Below the pieces are notes generated by a model that was given only the letters and a program-made list of their open reading frames with translations, was not told where the DNA came from and ran no database searches. From positions 11,160,001-11,224,000 of the forward strand of contig NC_083600.1 of the NCBI RefSeq assembly GCF_020882245.1: a stretch of 64,000 bases of DNA, read 5' to 3'. Shown here piece by piece: positions 40,067 through 52,275 of the stretch. This stretch comes from Rhopalosiphum padi. Lineage: Eukaryota > Arthropoda > Insecta > Hemiptera > Aphididae. The translations under genes and the position numbers were made by a program. Within the stretch, counting starts at the first letter, position 1, and each line of letters opens with the position of its first letter.

Positions 40067-40712
40067 TTAATTAGTAATTATTATCATAATTTGTTATATA
40101 ATCTGGACGGTTATTTTTACAGTGGAAACTGATAAATGTACAAAGGTACACGTGATTGGTAGACTATTCAACTATTACGAAGAGTTGCGTATATAACATT
40201 AAAGAGATTATCAGCTTGTTAAACGCTCTCGTTATGATAAAATAGGTTACTACATCAACAGAAATAAAAATTAACTAATCTAGTTCTAAATTTTTTTTTA
40301 GTTTACAATTATTCTTTCAAAACTACTAAATTTAAACTAGCAAGTGAATAATATAATTTTATTAATTTACGTTATACATTAAATTCAATGTTTTGTTAAA
40401 GACAATTAGACAAATGATAAAAATCAAACTTAAAAAGGCCATTCAGTCATATAAAATAAAATTTGAACAACACTAACAACGTATATTTTTAATTTGTTTT
40501 CAATAAATAAAACTTTCAATTAAGAGTAGTCGATTTAGCACTTGACATAAACACATTTTAATTACGTACATATATATGTATATATATATACATATATTGT
40601 AGGTCATATTTTAAGCACTTAAAATTTAAATGATCTGTTCATAAACTACTTAAATTGATACATTTATTAATAAAAATTGTCTAAATTATTAAGACTTGTC
40701 ATATATATAACA

Positions 40713-40738
40713 TTATATATATATATATATATATATAG
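40713..40738. repeat. AT dinucleotide microsatellite
   Basis: A pure (AT)n run of about 26 bases, followed directly by aggttaggttagg. Confidence 0.8.
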
Positions 40739-42209
40739 GTTAGGTTAGGTATATTTAATGGGTACATAATATAGTTATAGTTTTCACATCTAAAGTTTAA
40801 TATCTGCGAAATTCACTAATAGTTTTAATTTGTTTATTACACTACTGTATTCAGACGTATTCTAATAATTAAACATAAAAAATTATGTTGTGAACAAAAT
40901 ATTTGAGCAATAAATATTAAGCTTACAAATCGCTGCTATCATTCTATCAATTTCAACAAAATATATTTTTATTAAATTTAAATGTGTAAATATTTTAACT
41001 AAGCTTACAATGGACAATATGATAGAAATTCCCAATAGTAGTTGTAGAATAAATTAATAATAAGCTTTAGAATCAATACACACAACATACTTTACGATCC
41101 ACGATAAGGCAGAATGCACTTTTATTTCGTTAAAATATTAATGAATTCGAAAGGTTTTTGCATGTCTAACCGCATTAACTACGAAGAAAAAAATTATTTA
41201 TTCTAATAATAATTTATTATTTCTATATTATAAGTAAATATGTATGCTATTAAGTATAAAAACAGAGTTAGGTATACTAATAAAAATATGTATACTTGTA
41301 TAAATTGTTAAAAATAATATTTTATTGTACACTTGTCATTTTATTAAATTAAAGTAAAGATAATGTAGGAGTAGGATTACGTTAATTTTAAGTCAAAAAT
41401 TGCTTGACAATATGCATTTATAAGAACATTTCATATGCTTGCTATAATTAGGCAGTATTATGTTTATGTCATTTTGAATTAACAAATAGCTCTAGAATTT
41501 CAATTGGGTGAATGAGAGCCAATTCAAATTGTATCATAACACATAAATACATTGTTTTCAATTTATCAACATGTTTATTATACATTATTATATATCAGTT
41601 TGTTTTTTAATATTTACATTTTTTTTTTTTGCTATAAGAACTAAATAATATGTAGCCTAGTACTATTACTTAGAAAATTTATCAAAATATAACAATTATA
41701 CCAATCAATTAACTCTTATTCAATCAATTTTAAATTTAGTAAAATATCTATGAATTTTAAATGAGTATAAAAAATGGTTTACTCAAATATAGAATCAAAA
41801 GTAGGCTTAGCTATATTTTAGAAAATAATATAAGTTTAACTTATGCCTAATCCGTAGGTTACAACCTAACCCGGGATTTTTAAACAATTTAAATGTTCCT
41901 ATAAATATAATATAATTATGAATAAATAATAAAAAAGTCTCGGATTCAATTTTACGAAATTCGACCGAGAACTTGAATGTTTCCTAAATTGGTTGTACAT
42001 ACTGTATATTGTAGTTTAGTTAAAAAAAACTTTATAATAATTTTATATAACATAATTTATAGAAACGTATAATTCAATTTTAAAATATACAAATGTACAA
42101 AAACTTATAGTATATTTTAATTATTTGTACTTCATTTTTATACTTTTAAATAAACAATAATGTAAACGGTTGATTTGTTGTCTATACATAATATATTATG
42201 TACTTCCAT

Positions 42210-42420
42210 TGGCTATACTAAGGCACGTTGGGCCGCACAACAAGCAAAAATGCCAACGAGACAAGTGGGGTAGCCTGTTGACGTCACAGGAAGCTTCCTC
42301 AGTCTAGGTCAAAGGGAGAGAGAGTCCACCCAGGCCAATTCAATAACACGACATTCACTACGATTGCATTTACGTGACACTAGTTGTTATTTGTTTTTAA
42401 TTTAATTTTGAGGAAAAATA
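42210..42420. promoter_or_regulatory. GC-richer islet with CRE and ETS-like palindromes
   Basis: About 200 bp of markedly higher GC than its surroundings. It contains a perfect CRE (TGACGTCA, 42279-42286) and, two bases later, the palindrome AGGAAGCTTCCT (42288-42299) with GGAA cores. It lies 5.8 kb upstream of the V-ATPase start codon and could be that gene's promoter or first noncoding exon on the minus strand. A relic of a mobile element cannot be excluded. Confidence 0.35.
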
Positions 42421-45400
42421 GGTAAACGTATATTTTTTTATTAATATAGATATTATATAAAATATATATAAAAAGATAAAATGTATTTATAACACACAAA
42501 TGACTAATATTGTGAATGTTTGAAATATTTGAGACCTATACTGATATTGGGGAATCATTAGAAGGTTGTTTAAGAACAACTAAACATAATTATATAATAT
42601 ACATAGATTCTATTATTAATTTGGTACCTTTGACATTTATTTAATCTTTAAAAAATGACCGAAAATCAATCTGGTTAGGTTAGATTAGGTTGGTTACCCC
42701 CACCTTCTCTAACTTATCAACTATATTTAATTACCTACCAGAAACCAACCTTCAAATTTAAGATAGAAGATGTATTTTTACTGCTCCAAAAGTTGATGAG
42801 AGTGCCTCTTAAAGCGACTTTATCATTCTTAATATGTAATTGGCTTTCGTATATGGTATGTTTACAGGGTGATTTTTTTTATGCGCGATCAATCCATTTT
42901 ATACTTTATATTTATAATTATTCAAACTTTTATTTCTGGAATATTTATTATTTAGTTAAATTTAGCTTACTTCATTTTCAGAATTTTAATTCACTGCTTT
43001 TAGGTTCTATTTTTGTCAAATCACCTCTCCTTTTTAATAAATACTAATGTGAATACAATACATATAATATGGCAATACAAATTAAGAGTATACATATATA
43101 TTATGTTAAATATTTAAATAAAAAAACCAATATTAACAAAAAAATAAATTAACATAATTTTTATTTACAAAATGTCAATCAAGCAATAGAAATTAATACA
43201 GAAATTAGAAAGTATATAGAAATAATTTATTATAATATTGTGTTTTAATATTTTATTAATAATTATTAATGGAAATATGTCCATATAAAAAGTGAAGCCT
43301 GAGGTAAAAATCTCTTGTCTCAATCCAAGAAATTTTTACGGTTTTAGCTTCTTCTGGGAGTGAAACATTCAAATTATAAGAGCATATTAATATTATTTTG
43401 AGTGACTTATTATTACATTGATATCAATAATGCATAGAATTATTCATCAAATATGTCATGTAGTTTGTAAAAATTTAATTAAAATGTCTAAATAGATTTG
43501 ATACAATATAATACTATGTAAAATGTATAAATATAATATTAAATGACTATCATTAACAATGCGTCAAAAATGATGTGTAGAATATATAATATCACAAGAT
43601 CTTTTGTAACAATATAATCCTCTTTTAAATTTTAAGAGGTCGTCAATTGTCATATTACTACAATCAGTTGTTTCTGTCAGACATAATATTTGTTGTGTTG
43701 TGAGCTATGACACTATAAAACGCATTTCATATACCTGTTTAGAATTATGTAGGTCATTTATCCATTTTTAAATATATTATAATAATGAGTCATAATTAAT
43801 AACGTATTAAATTGTTTATACAAAACTCCGTTGTCATTTAGCTTACTTAATTTAAAATTCTAAAACATGGGGTCAACTTAGAATATTAAAATTCTAAATT
43901 CCTATTAATTTATAAAAATCTATTTGATTAATAAGTTATGATTGATTTTTTTTAAGTGTCTTTAAATTGACTAAAAATCAAGACCATTTTATATAGGACT
44001 GAATAGGTACAAACTAGTAAGTAGCCAGTAGGTATTAACAGTATATACAATTTAAAAAAAGATACGAAAGTAATTTAATAAAAAAATAAAATCACTTTTA
44101 TGATAAAAATCGAACAAGTCAATAGTATATATTATATATTATTATATTATTTATTTTTAGTCGGTTAAAATTCAGCGTATTTAATATTTATTATATTATA
44201 ATATAATACTCGTATATTGTCAAATTGCAATATGTTTATATAAAACCATACAAAAACAATAACACATGTTAAAAACATGTTTTTAATGAAAAAAAAAAAC
44301 AAAGACTACATTATTTATTCATTAATTACTGTTAAAAATCATATTTTTTTTTTGATAAATCTTTAATACTCAATACAGGAACAAAACAATAAATAAATTA
44401 TAAATACCTCACAAAATATTAACTTACATAAAATTAAACTCGTTTTATAATGTTTCTAGTTATCATCACATACTTTAGTTATTCCAATATAGATACTTTA
44501 CACGTCATGATAAATTAAAATATTTACTAATATAACTAATATACTTATACCTAAAAGTAGTATGAATCAAGGATAAAATTAAATAACATAAGACTAGTTT
44601 ATGGTGATTAAAAAACAGTGTTTGAATAGTTGAACTGTTAAATATTTCAGGTGTCTAACGATTATCATTGACGTAATAGGTAGATTTGGGCGGGTCTTAG
44701 TTAATAGTTCTAAAACCATGTCAAGACCTCTAGAAAATGTCGTGATTAAATTGCCATCTTTATTTAAAAATATATTGTTCATTGCTAACAAACCCAAAAA
44801 CATTATTGATTTTTTTTTAATTTTTATAATTATATGTTGATTTGAAAACCAAGCGTCCTTTAACTATAGAATACTGAGAAAGTATCACCAATAAAGATGA
44901 CCGGGTTAAATTAATTTGATCGTTTAAGTACTGCTATTTACATATAGAAGTTTGGCACAATTGTAGAAGTTGATTATTTTATAAATGGTTTTTTTTTTAA
45001 TTCACCGTGAATAATACAAATGGTAAATATGTATGAATTTTTAATTTTAATTTATAATAATGTTTACTTAATTGCATGACATTTAAGCTGTATTAATTTA
45101 TAATACACAGTTTTACTATTGTCTATTCGGTTTCTTTAAAAGTTTAAAAATAAATATACCTTTTATACATAAATGTGTTCATATTTCACATTGTTAGTAA
45201 AATCGTATTATACTAATTTCACTAAAAAAAGCTCATTTTAAATTTATTTTAAATAGTTGGTCCGAAAAATAATTAATATAAATTATAAAATCTGTCATAA
45301 GTTATAAATTGTTAACATACAGCACATCACTATTTTTTACGAAACAGTATTTAAAATAATGTATATCATCGCTACATTTCTTTAATTTACCAGATACTTA

Positions 45401-46374
45401 GGAGTTTAATACGTTATTTCTTAAATACCTATATTTATATAGTGGTAATAGGTAATACATTACAAAGAATTACCACAACATTCCCTCGTCTGATTACTTA
45501 AGGTTTGAACATTAGTATTGACCAATTGGGGATGGTTATGACTTATTAGTTATTAACCAAAGTGGATTACCATACTGCACATGCGAATATCGTTAGTTGC
45601 TCATTAAACTTAGCGACCTGCTATAGACTCGTAAAAGTGTAGGGTTTTTTTCCAAATGGGTCATTGACATTAAAAATAAAAATAAAAGATAAAAACAAAA
45701 AACTTAAGTTCTATTATCAACGGTTGGTTCAATTATCCAAACCCACATCTGCATGACAGGCCTACATTGTTGATTAACGCAAGGTCACCATTATTATACT
45801 CGATGAGTACCTATAGAAATGAATGCATCATAGCATCATAGTCAATAGTTGTCTTTAAAATAAAATGATGACAACTAAAATTAAAATAAGATAAAAATTA
45901 ATTAATTCAATAACAATAAATATCACACTAAATTGTTTATAACAAAACTAACTGTTGTATAAACAAATCTAATAAAAAAATCTTCGTTAATTTATAAAGT
46001 ATAGAATAAACTAATGTTTCGGCTGGATAGCTAAAAATTAAAATATAAGAAGACTGTATGAAAATTGTACTAGTAATACTTAAATGTATCTTATTAATTA
46101 TGTAGATACCAAGAAATAACCATTTTAACTACAAAACGTGTGTTAACAATTATTAAGATACGCATTATACATATAAAATTAATATGAATACTAATAAATA
46201 TATATAATAATAATATGAAAGTTACACTTAAAATAACTACGAATTATAGGAAAAATATATTAATTGAATCTGCACTTGGTAAAAGTAACGAGGAGATCAT
46301 GGATTTTTTTATATATTGTAATTGTTATATTGTGCATTTTTATAGTTTGGGCTGAAACAAAAATACCAACACTG

Positions 46375-46793
46375 TTAAGAGGACGTCGCACCCGCATGTG
46401 TTGTCTATTTTACACACGTACGACATAGTAAATTTTCGTTCACCAGTTTTAATAGTGTGCTTTTAGTTGTAATATTAGAGTGAATTGACCTATTATCAAA
46501 CTTTTAGATAAGATCATTATCTATATTCTCTCGTTGGATTTTTACGATATTTTAATTTTTAAGTGAATTATGAGTATTTTCAAATATTTTTCATACACAT
46601 AACTAACCTAAAAATTAAAATATAAAAAAATCAACGAAGAACACAGATAATGTTCTTACCTAAAAGTTTGATAATATGTCAATTCACTATAATATCAAAA
46701 CTATAAGCATGCTATTGAAACTGGTAAACGAAAATGTACCTACTAAGTATGTGTAAGACGGAGATAACACATGCGGGTGCGACGTCCTGTTAA
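46375..46793. mobile_element. Foldback MITE with arms of about 200 bp and TTAA borders
   Basis: The left arm starts TTAA-GAGGACGTCGCACCCG and its reverse complement at the right starts TTAA-CAGGACGTCGCACCCG. The two arms stay alignable for about 200 bp (shared blocks atttcgtt/attttcgtt, ccagttt, agtgaattgac, tattatcaaacttttag, acattatct). Only a short unpaired centre remains. TTAA at both borders fits a piggyBac-type target duplication, although the CCC-type piggyBac end is absent. No open reading frame. Confidence 0.85.
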
Positions 46794-46984
46794 ATATTGA
46801 ATTAGTACAATTAGTACATTAACTAACCAAAAATAATTATATCATAACTAGAATAAATTAAATTATAGAAAAATGTAGCTAATAAAAATAAATACATAAT
46901 CCAAGTTTTTATCACGGATATACGACATTAAATGTATTTCCTTAATATTTTAAATTAAATTCAATAATACAATAAATTAAACAC

Positions 46985-47110
46985 ACTTATTAAATATTTC
47001 CAAATCAACATAAAAAACAAACATTTCTAACCATACACTATAATATGAGAATATGTTCTTTGAAGTTTGACAGGACTCGGTTAGTATTAAAACATAGATT
47101 TAATAAGTAC
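46985..47110 (+). repeat. Repeat shared with 37477-37620
   Basis: Second copy of the shared block described at 37477-37620, in the same orientation (tttctaaccatac, gagaatatgttc, aagtttgac, ggactcggttag). Confidence 0.45.
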
Positions 47111-48509
47111 TGTATTTTAAATTTTATAGGACTCAATTTATTCTAAAAACTTTTATTGAGTCTCAGTTGTGAAAATATTTCTTTTATACAATTTTGAAAT
47201 ATGACAAAACAACATAATTATAAAAAAATTATATTTTTACTATTTTTTATTTCATATTTTTAAACAGATAATTATTCAAAGTATTACGATTAAAAATATA
47301 ATATTCATTAAATAATTCAAAGTAAAAAGGCGATTTTCATTTGAAAATCAGAAGTTTGTGTCAACACAGGACACTCCTCAAGTAGTACGGAAATTCTAAA
47401 AAATGTGAAAATACGATTTTAGCATATTTAAATATTCTAAACATTCTAAACATTAGAATTTAAATAAATTAATCGTTAAATGAAAAGATGAGGCCAGCGT
47501 GTTTTTGGAATCATTCTGTATACTATAGTATATTTTCTATCAGAATCACCTATACCAATTAATTGTATTTAATATAACACATTTTTTAAATTTAGTATTT
47601 AATTTATGTCTGTGAAAATGTATACACGTCAATGTGCAAAGAGTGGTCTCAAGGGTTTAAATATATACAAAAAAAAAAAAAAAATTAAATTGTTAAAAAA
47701 AATACGTTACCTATGACAACTGTATATAGTTTTAATTTCACACCCCAGTAAAAATATGGCAATTATAAAGGCTTTAGGGAATAAGAGAGAAAGGCTTTAG
47801 AGTACAGTACAATAGAATAACATTTAAAATATATAAATTATAAAGCAAAATACGTGGAAAAATATCTATCAAAATATATCTAGAAACATTTAAATTTTAA
47901 AACAGTTTTTAATACAATTATCAATTACACATAAATTATAAGTTTAATATTTGAAGGATAGGTAATATGCCAACTCTTAAAATAATATAGTTTATACTAC
48001 AACATTGGGACTTTATTCTAAACTACTTACCTGCCTATAAATACATAAAATATATGAACTCTATACCTTCTATGTACATGATAAATTATTTACCTAACCT
48101 ACCATTTACCAATACATTTATCGGCATTAAAAATAATTAAAAATGTACCTATTTAATTAGATCAATTTAAATATCTATGTTTTAAAATTGAAATACAATT
48201 TTCATAATCTAAAATATTATGTAGAATAAGGTAGATATAGAATATACATATTATTATTATACAATTATTGTTAGTAATTACACATTATTTAGATAATATT
48301 TTATAGAATTGCAAAACTACACTTATTATGACAAAAAACTAATATGTATAAACAAATGAATATTATCAACAAAAAATCTTAAGTTACTAAAAAAATATAA
48401 ATAAGTATGTTATAATTATGAATATTGTTAAACTAATATAATGGACAAGATGTTGTTAAAAAAATACGATTCATTCTTTGTTTTATAAACTTGGAAACAT
48501 TAAAAAACT

Positions 48510-48690
48510 TGGCAAGTAGGTAACCACTTTGCTAAACAGTTGGTGTCGAGTGTATCTCGTCATTGAGCAAGTCACTGTAATGGAAATGTTAAATTTGAAT
48601 TCAATAATAAATCAATGCATACGAAAACAAATCGAGCGGAGGCGGCGGTCTGTCAGACAATATTTCTAAGTATATTTTTATTTTAGAACA
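48510..48690 (+). repeat. Dispersed repeat family R1, copy D
   Basis: A clear plus-strand copy: gtaggtaaccactttgctaa, gtgtcgagtgtatctcgtc, attgagcaagtcactgtaat, gttaaatttgaattcaataa, gcatacgaaaac, gagcggagg, ctgtcagac. It ends about 150 bases before the 48847-49477 element. Confidence 0.7.
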
Positions 48691-48846
48691 TATTATACGG
48701 GCTGAACCCATCTGTACACTAAACGTAAGAATAACAGGTGCATATTGTTTATATAAAAAAAAAAATATGAAATTATTAAGGACAAAGATATAAATATATA
48801 AATTAAGAATATTATGTACAACAAAAAAATGGATTGCAGTGAATTG

Positions 48847-49477
48847 GCCGCCAGGATAATTGATCGTCAAACGAATATTTTTAGTTTTTTAGTTATTTTA
48901 TTGTACTAATCATATAATTAACACACATATTTCCGAGTTTAAATTATATTATTTTAGAATATTCAAATACTTTTATTTATTTATTTTTAAATAACGAAGA
49001 GTTAATCCAATTTATAATGTGCTTAACAGATATAATAATATATACTATTATAGGTACCATTATATTATGATATACATACGAAATAATTGAACTGGTATGG
49101 AAATAACTTCGAATAATTTGAAACTTCGATTTTAAATTCAAATTATATTTTTTAAATTGTATTAACTGACATTATTATCATATTTTATGTGTAATTAATA
49201 ATTATGAACAATTAATAATGTAAGGTTTAATTTTAAATTTTTATTTTACAACTAAATATTTTAATATTAATATCATAATATTGTAAATTGGATTAACTTG
49301 TCCGTTATTATTTAAAAATAAATAAATAAATAAGAATATTTTAATTCTTATTAAAATAGAATAAACATATATTATAAAAATATTTTAATATTCTAAAATA
49401 ATAATATATATACCTAGGGCAATAAAATAACTAAAAAACTAAAAATGTTCGTTCGACGATCGATTATCCTGGTGACC
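48847..49477. mobile_element. Element of about 631 bp with 65-bp inverted repeats
   Basis: The segment ccaggataattgatcgtc through tttttagttttttagttat (48851-48905) recurs in reverse complement at 49425-49473 (ccaggataatcgatcgtc, then tttttagttttttagttat). The border sequence AATTG appears on both sides (48842-48846 and 49478-49482). Because AATT is itself palindromic, the exact ends and duplication length are ambiguous. The interior is AT-rich and non-coding. I cannot assign a superfamily. Confidence 0.75.
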
Positions 49478-50054
49478 AATTGTATTCGGGATTAATCCAC
49501 CGGATACCCCCAATAACAGTAAAAATGAAAATGATTAAAATGCTAATTAAATAGGTGGTTAAAAAAAATGTGGGGTCCGTCTTGGTATTATACAACATAC
49601 GTTTAATAGGCTCATTTGACTAGTAGTTAAAAAATGTATATAGCTAAAAGAACTACTTAGTTTGGGATGTTATATTACATTTTCAAACATTTTGATGTTG
49701 CCTAAAAATTGTCATCAACATAATAATTAAATAATTCGATTTCCTATAAATAAATAAAAATTAAGTAGTCTAAATATTTTGAACATTTAAAAAAATGATA
49801 ATTTAAGTAACATGGACTGTTTACAGTTTCTAGTTTCTATAGTACATACTTTTTGAATTACATTAAAAAAACTAAAAACGAGTAATGAGAAACCGCGGAT
49901 TTTTGATAAATTAAAATTTAAAATTCTCATATTTAAGCGCTCATAAAAAATATTTATAAAATTACAATAAGTTGCTTTCATATTTCTAGTAATCAAAACA
50001 TATAACATGGGACCTTGTATTATATTTTAAAACCTTAGGTGTTAATATTAAGAA

Positions 50055-50215
50055 GGAGGAAAGTAGGTAACCATTCTGCTTTACAGTCGGAGCAGAGTGT
50101 TCCTCGTCATAGTGTAGGCCACTGTAATGAATGTGTTAAATTTGAATTCATCAATGATACGAAAAACGATTGAAGACAGTCTCAGTCTGTTTGCCTATAT
50201 TACTAAGTGTCTAAG
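50055..50215 (+). repeat. Dispersed repeat family R1, copy E
   Basis: Plus-strand copy: gtaggtaaccattctgcttt, acagtcggagcagagtgttc, ctcgtcat, gccactgtaatgaatgtg, ttaaatttgaattcatcaat, gatacgaaaaacgattgaag, cagtctgtttgcc. Confidence 0.7.
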
Positions 50216-51399
50216 TACCTACCTAAACAGCTATACTTAGTTATGTACTTTTTGCTATATTAACGTAATTTATTTTATTATAAATACGATAACCTAACCT
50301 ATTCTTACCAAAAACAATGAATTTATATATTATATTTACATTACATATTATTGTTATTATATTTTGAGTAAATACAAAATTACTGTAGAACAGTATGAAT
50401 AAGATCGTGGTATAAATACGAGGCAATAGCTTACAATATTAGTCTAGTCTAAATACTTCGAGAATGTAATTGTGTACATAAAATATAATAATAATGTTAA
50501 ATTTCTAAGTCATTTCGAATAATATTTTTGAATTACAACAAAATAATTAAATTTGTTAATCTTCATTTAAATATCCAATTTCGAAAATAATAGTCTTATG
50601 TTCTTTTAAGATGATAATATAAGAAAAACTTATGAGGAATCATGTATTATATTTTTAAGCTTTTAAAGACAAAAATTATTACATTGTCTACTAATATGCT
50701 TTTATAAATATTTGATGAATATGTCACTGCAATTATTAATTTTTAGTTACAAAAAACACAAAAATAAAATTTACTACCTCAAAAAAGCTCTCCACGTTTA
50801 AGACAAAAACTAGTTTTGCATATAAATTTCCATTTTTCTAACTTCCTTACTTTATTTTTTTTTTTTTGATTATTTTATAAGTACAGTGAATTTTTCGCTA
50901 CTAGAGTTCATTCTTGAACTTGAAAAATCAAATCATTTTCTCTACTCTAGAAGATAATAAGTAATGACAGACAAAAAAAAAACACACCATAAAATCAATA
51001 CATTATACATTCATCCTTCTGCTTAAAATTTAAAAAGTTAAAAATGTCAAAAACATATAATATGCATATTTAATATTTATGAATAAAAATCTCAAATAAA
51101 ACAAAAATATTTTGAAAATGATATATGCCATGTCCAGAATATGCTAATACAAATTCTTGGTGAAATTTTCAATGACATTTTTTTCTTAATTTTTAGTTTT
51201 TTTTCTTGATTATTTTAAACTAGATATAATTTTCTCTAAATTTTCTAAAATCAATAAAGAAATAGTTTCTTTTTCCACAGTTTCCTTATTTTTTTCTGAT
51301 TGTAAAATATAATTTTGATGAATACATAATATGTACTTATTTATTTTAATATAAGATTTATCCATTAGTATACCTTAAAATATACAAACATAATTCACT

Positions 51400-51520
51400 A
51401 TACACAGTGAAGTGTTAAATTTGCATACTTCTTATACAATGATGTGAGGATTTTTTGTGTCAGACGTCAACTTTGAGAGCAGTAAAAAAGCTTGAATGCT
51501 TTACTTTGATGGTCAAAAGT
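51400..51520 (+). repeat. Dispersed repeat family R1, partial copy F
   Basis: Partial plus-strand copy (cagtgaagtgttaaatttgc, atacaatgatgtgagg) followed by tcagacgtcaactttgagag and cagtaaaaaagcttgaatg. That second part resembles 37805-37855 beyond copy C, suggesting a longer parent element. Confidence 0.4.
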
Positions 51521-52104
51521 AAAATAAATATACAACATTTTTTTAATATTAGAGATTATTTAAAAAAAATAGTGATTAATGAAATATTAACGCAAAACCA
51601 GTTTTTATCAAAATAGGTAGTTGTTTTGTTATAATTTAAAATTTAGCTACTGTTCATACTTTAATATTTCACTAAATATTCATAATTTTTAAGCATTTTT
51701 TATATTTGATATTTATACTTAATTTTGTTTTTTTTAAGCTATTAGTTTAAATTTTTTAGTTATTTTATTTAGTATAAATAATAATCAAAATCAATTTCAT
51801 ATTGAATAAAATATAATCAATTTTTTTTTCTCAATCAAAAAGCTTTAAAATTAGTAGTAAGGAAAAATGTATATATTCAATACAATTATAAATTAAATGA
51901 TACTATCAAAAACTTAATTAACTATATAAGAACTTAAACAGTTAAATTTACTTCCTTTAAAAATGTTAACATAGATATAATTTGTTAGCCGTTATGGAAT
52001 TGTAAACCATATTTTATATATTCTTACTATAGGTAAAATGTTATATACTAAGTTAATGAAATGCATTATTTTAACTATGTAATTAAACATTTTTCTTAGT
52101 AAAA

Positions 52105-52275
52105 AAAAATCTGTGCTTTGGCATAGGTAATGTTTATACCTTTAACTTTAATAATAGGTCAATTCACATTAATATTAAAGTTAACAACACACAATTAGTT
52201 CTACTGAATGCAAATTGTCTATGTTGTATGTTTGTTTTACAGAAATAACTCATGTGGATATAGTGTCCTCTTAAA
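52105..52275. mobile_element. Single-arm relic of the TTAA foldback family
   Basis: Read on the minus strand from about 52275: ttaagaggacac, acatgagttat, tacaacatagaca, then gtgaattgacctattatta and a weakly preserved tail. This parallels one arm of the 46375-46793 element in the same order. No facing arm is found on the other side, so it is a truncated or recombined copy. Confidence 0.55.

Noticed and set aside
40739..40751. aggttaggttagg, resembling the insect telomere repeat TTAGG
   Set aside because: Only two to three units directly after an AT microsatellite; too short for telomeric DNA.
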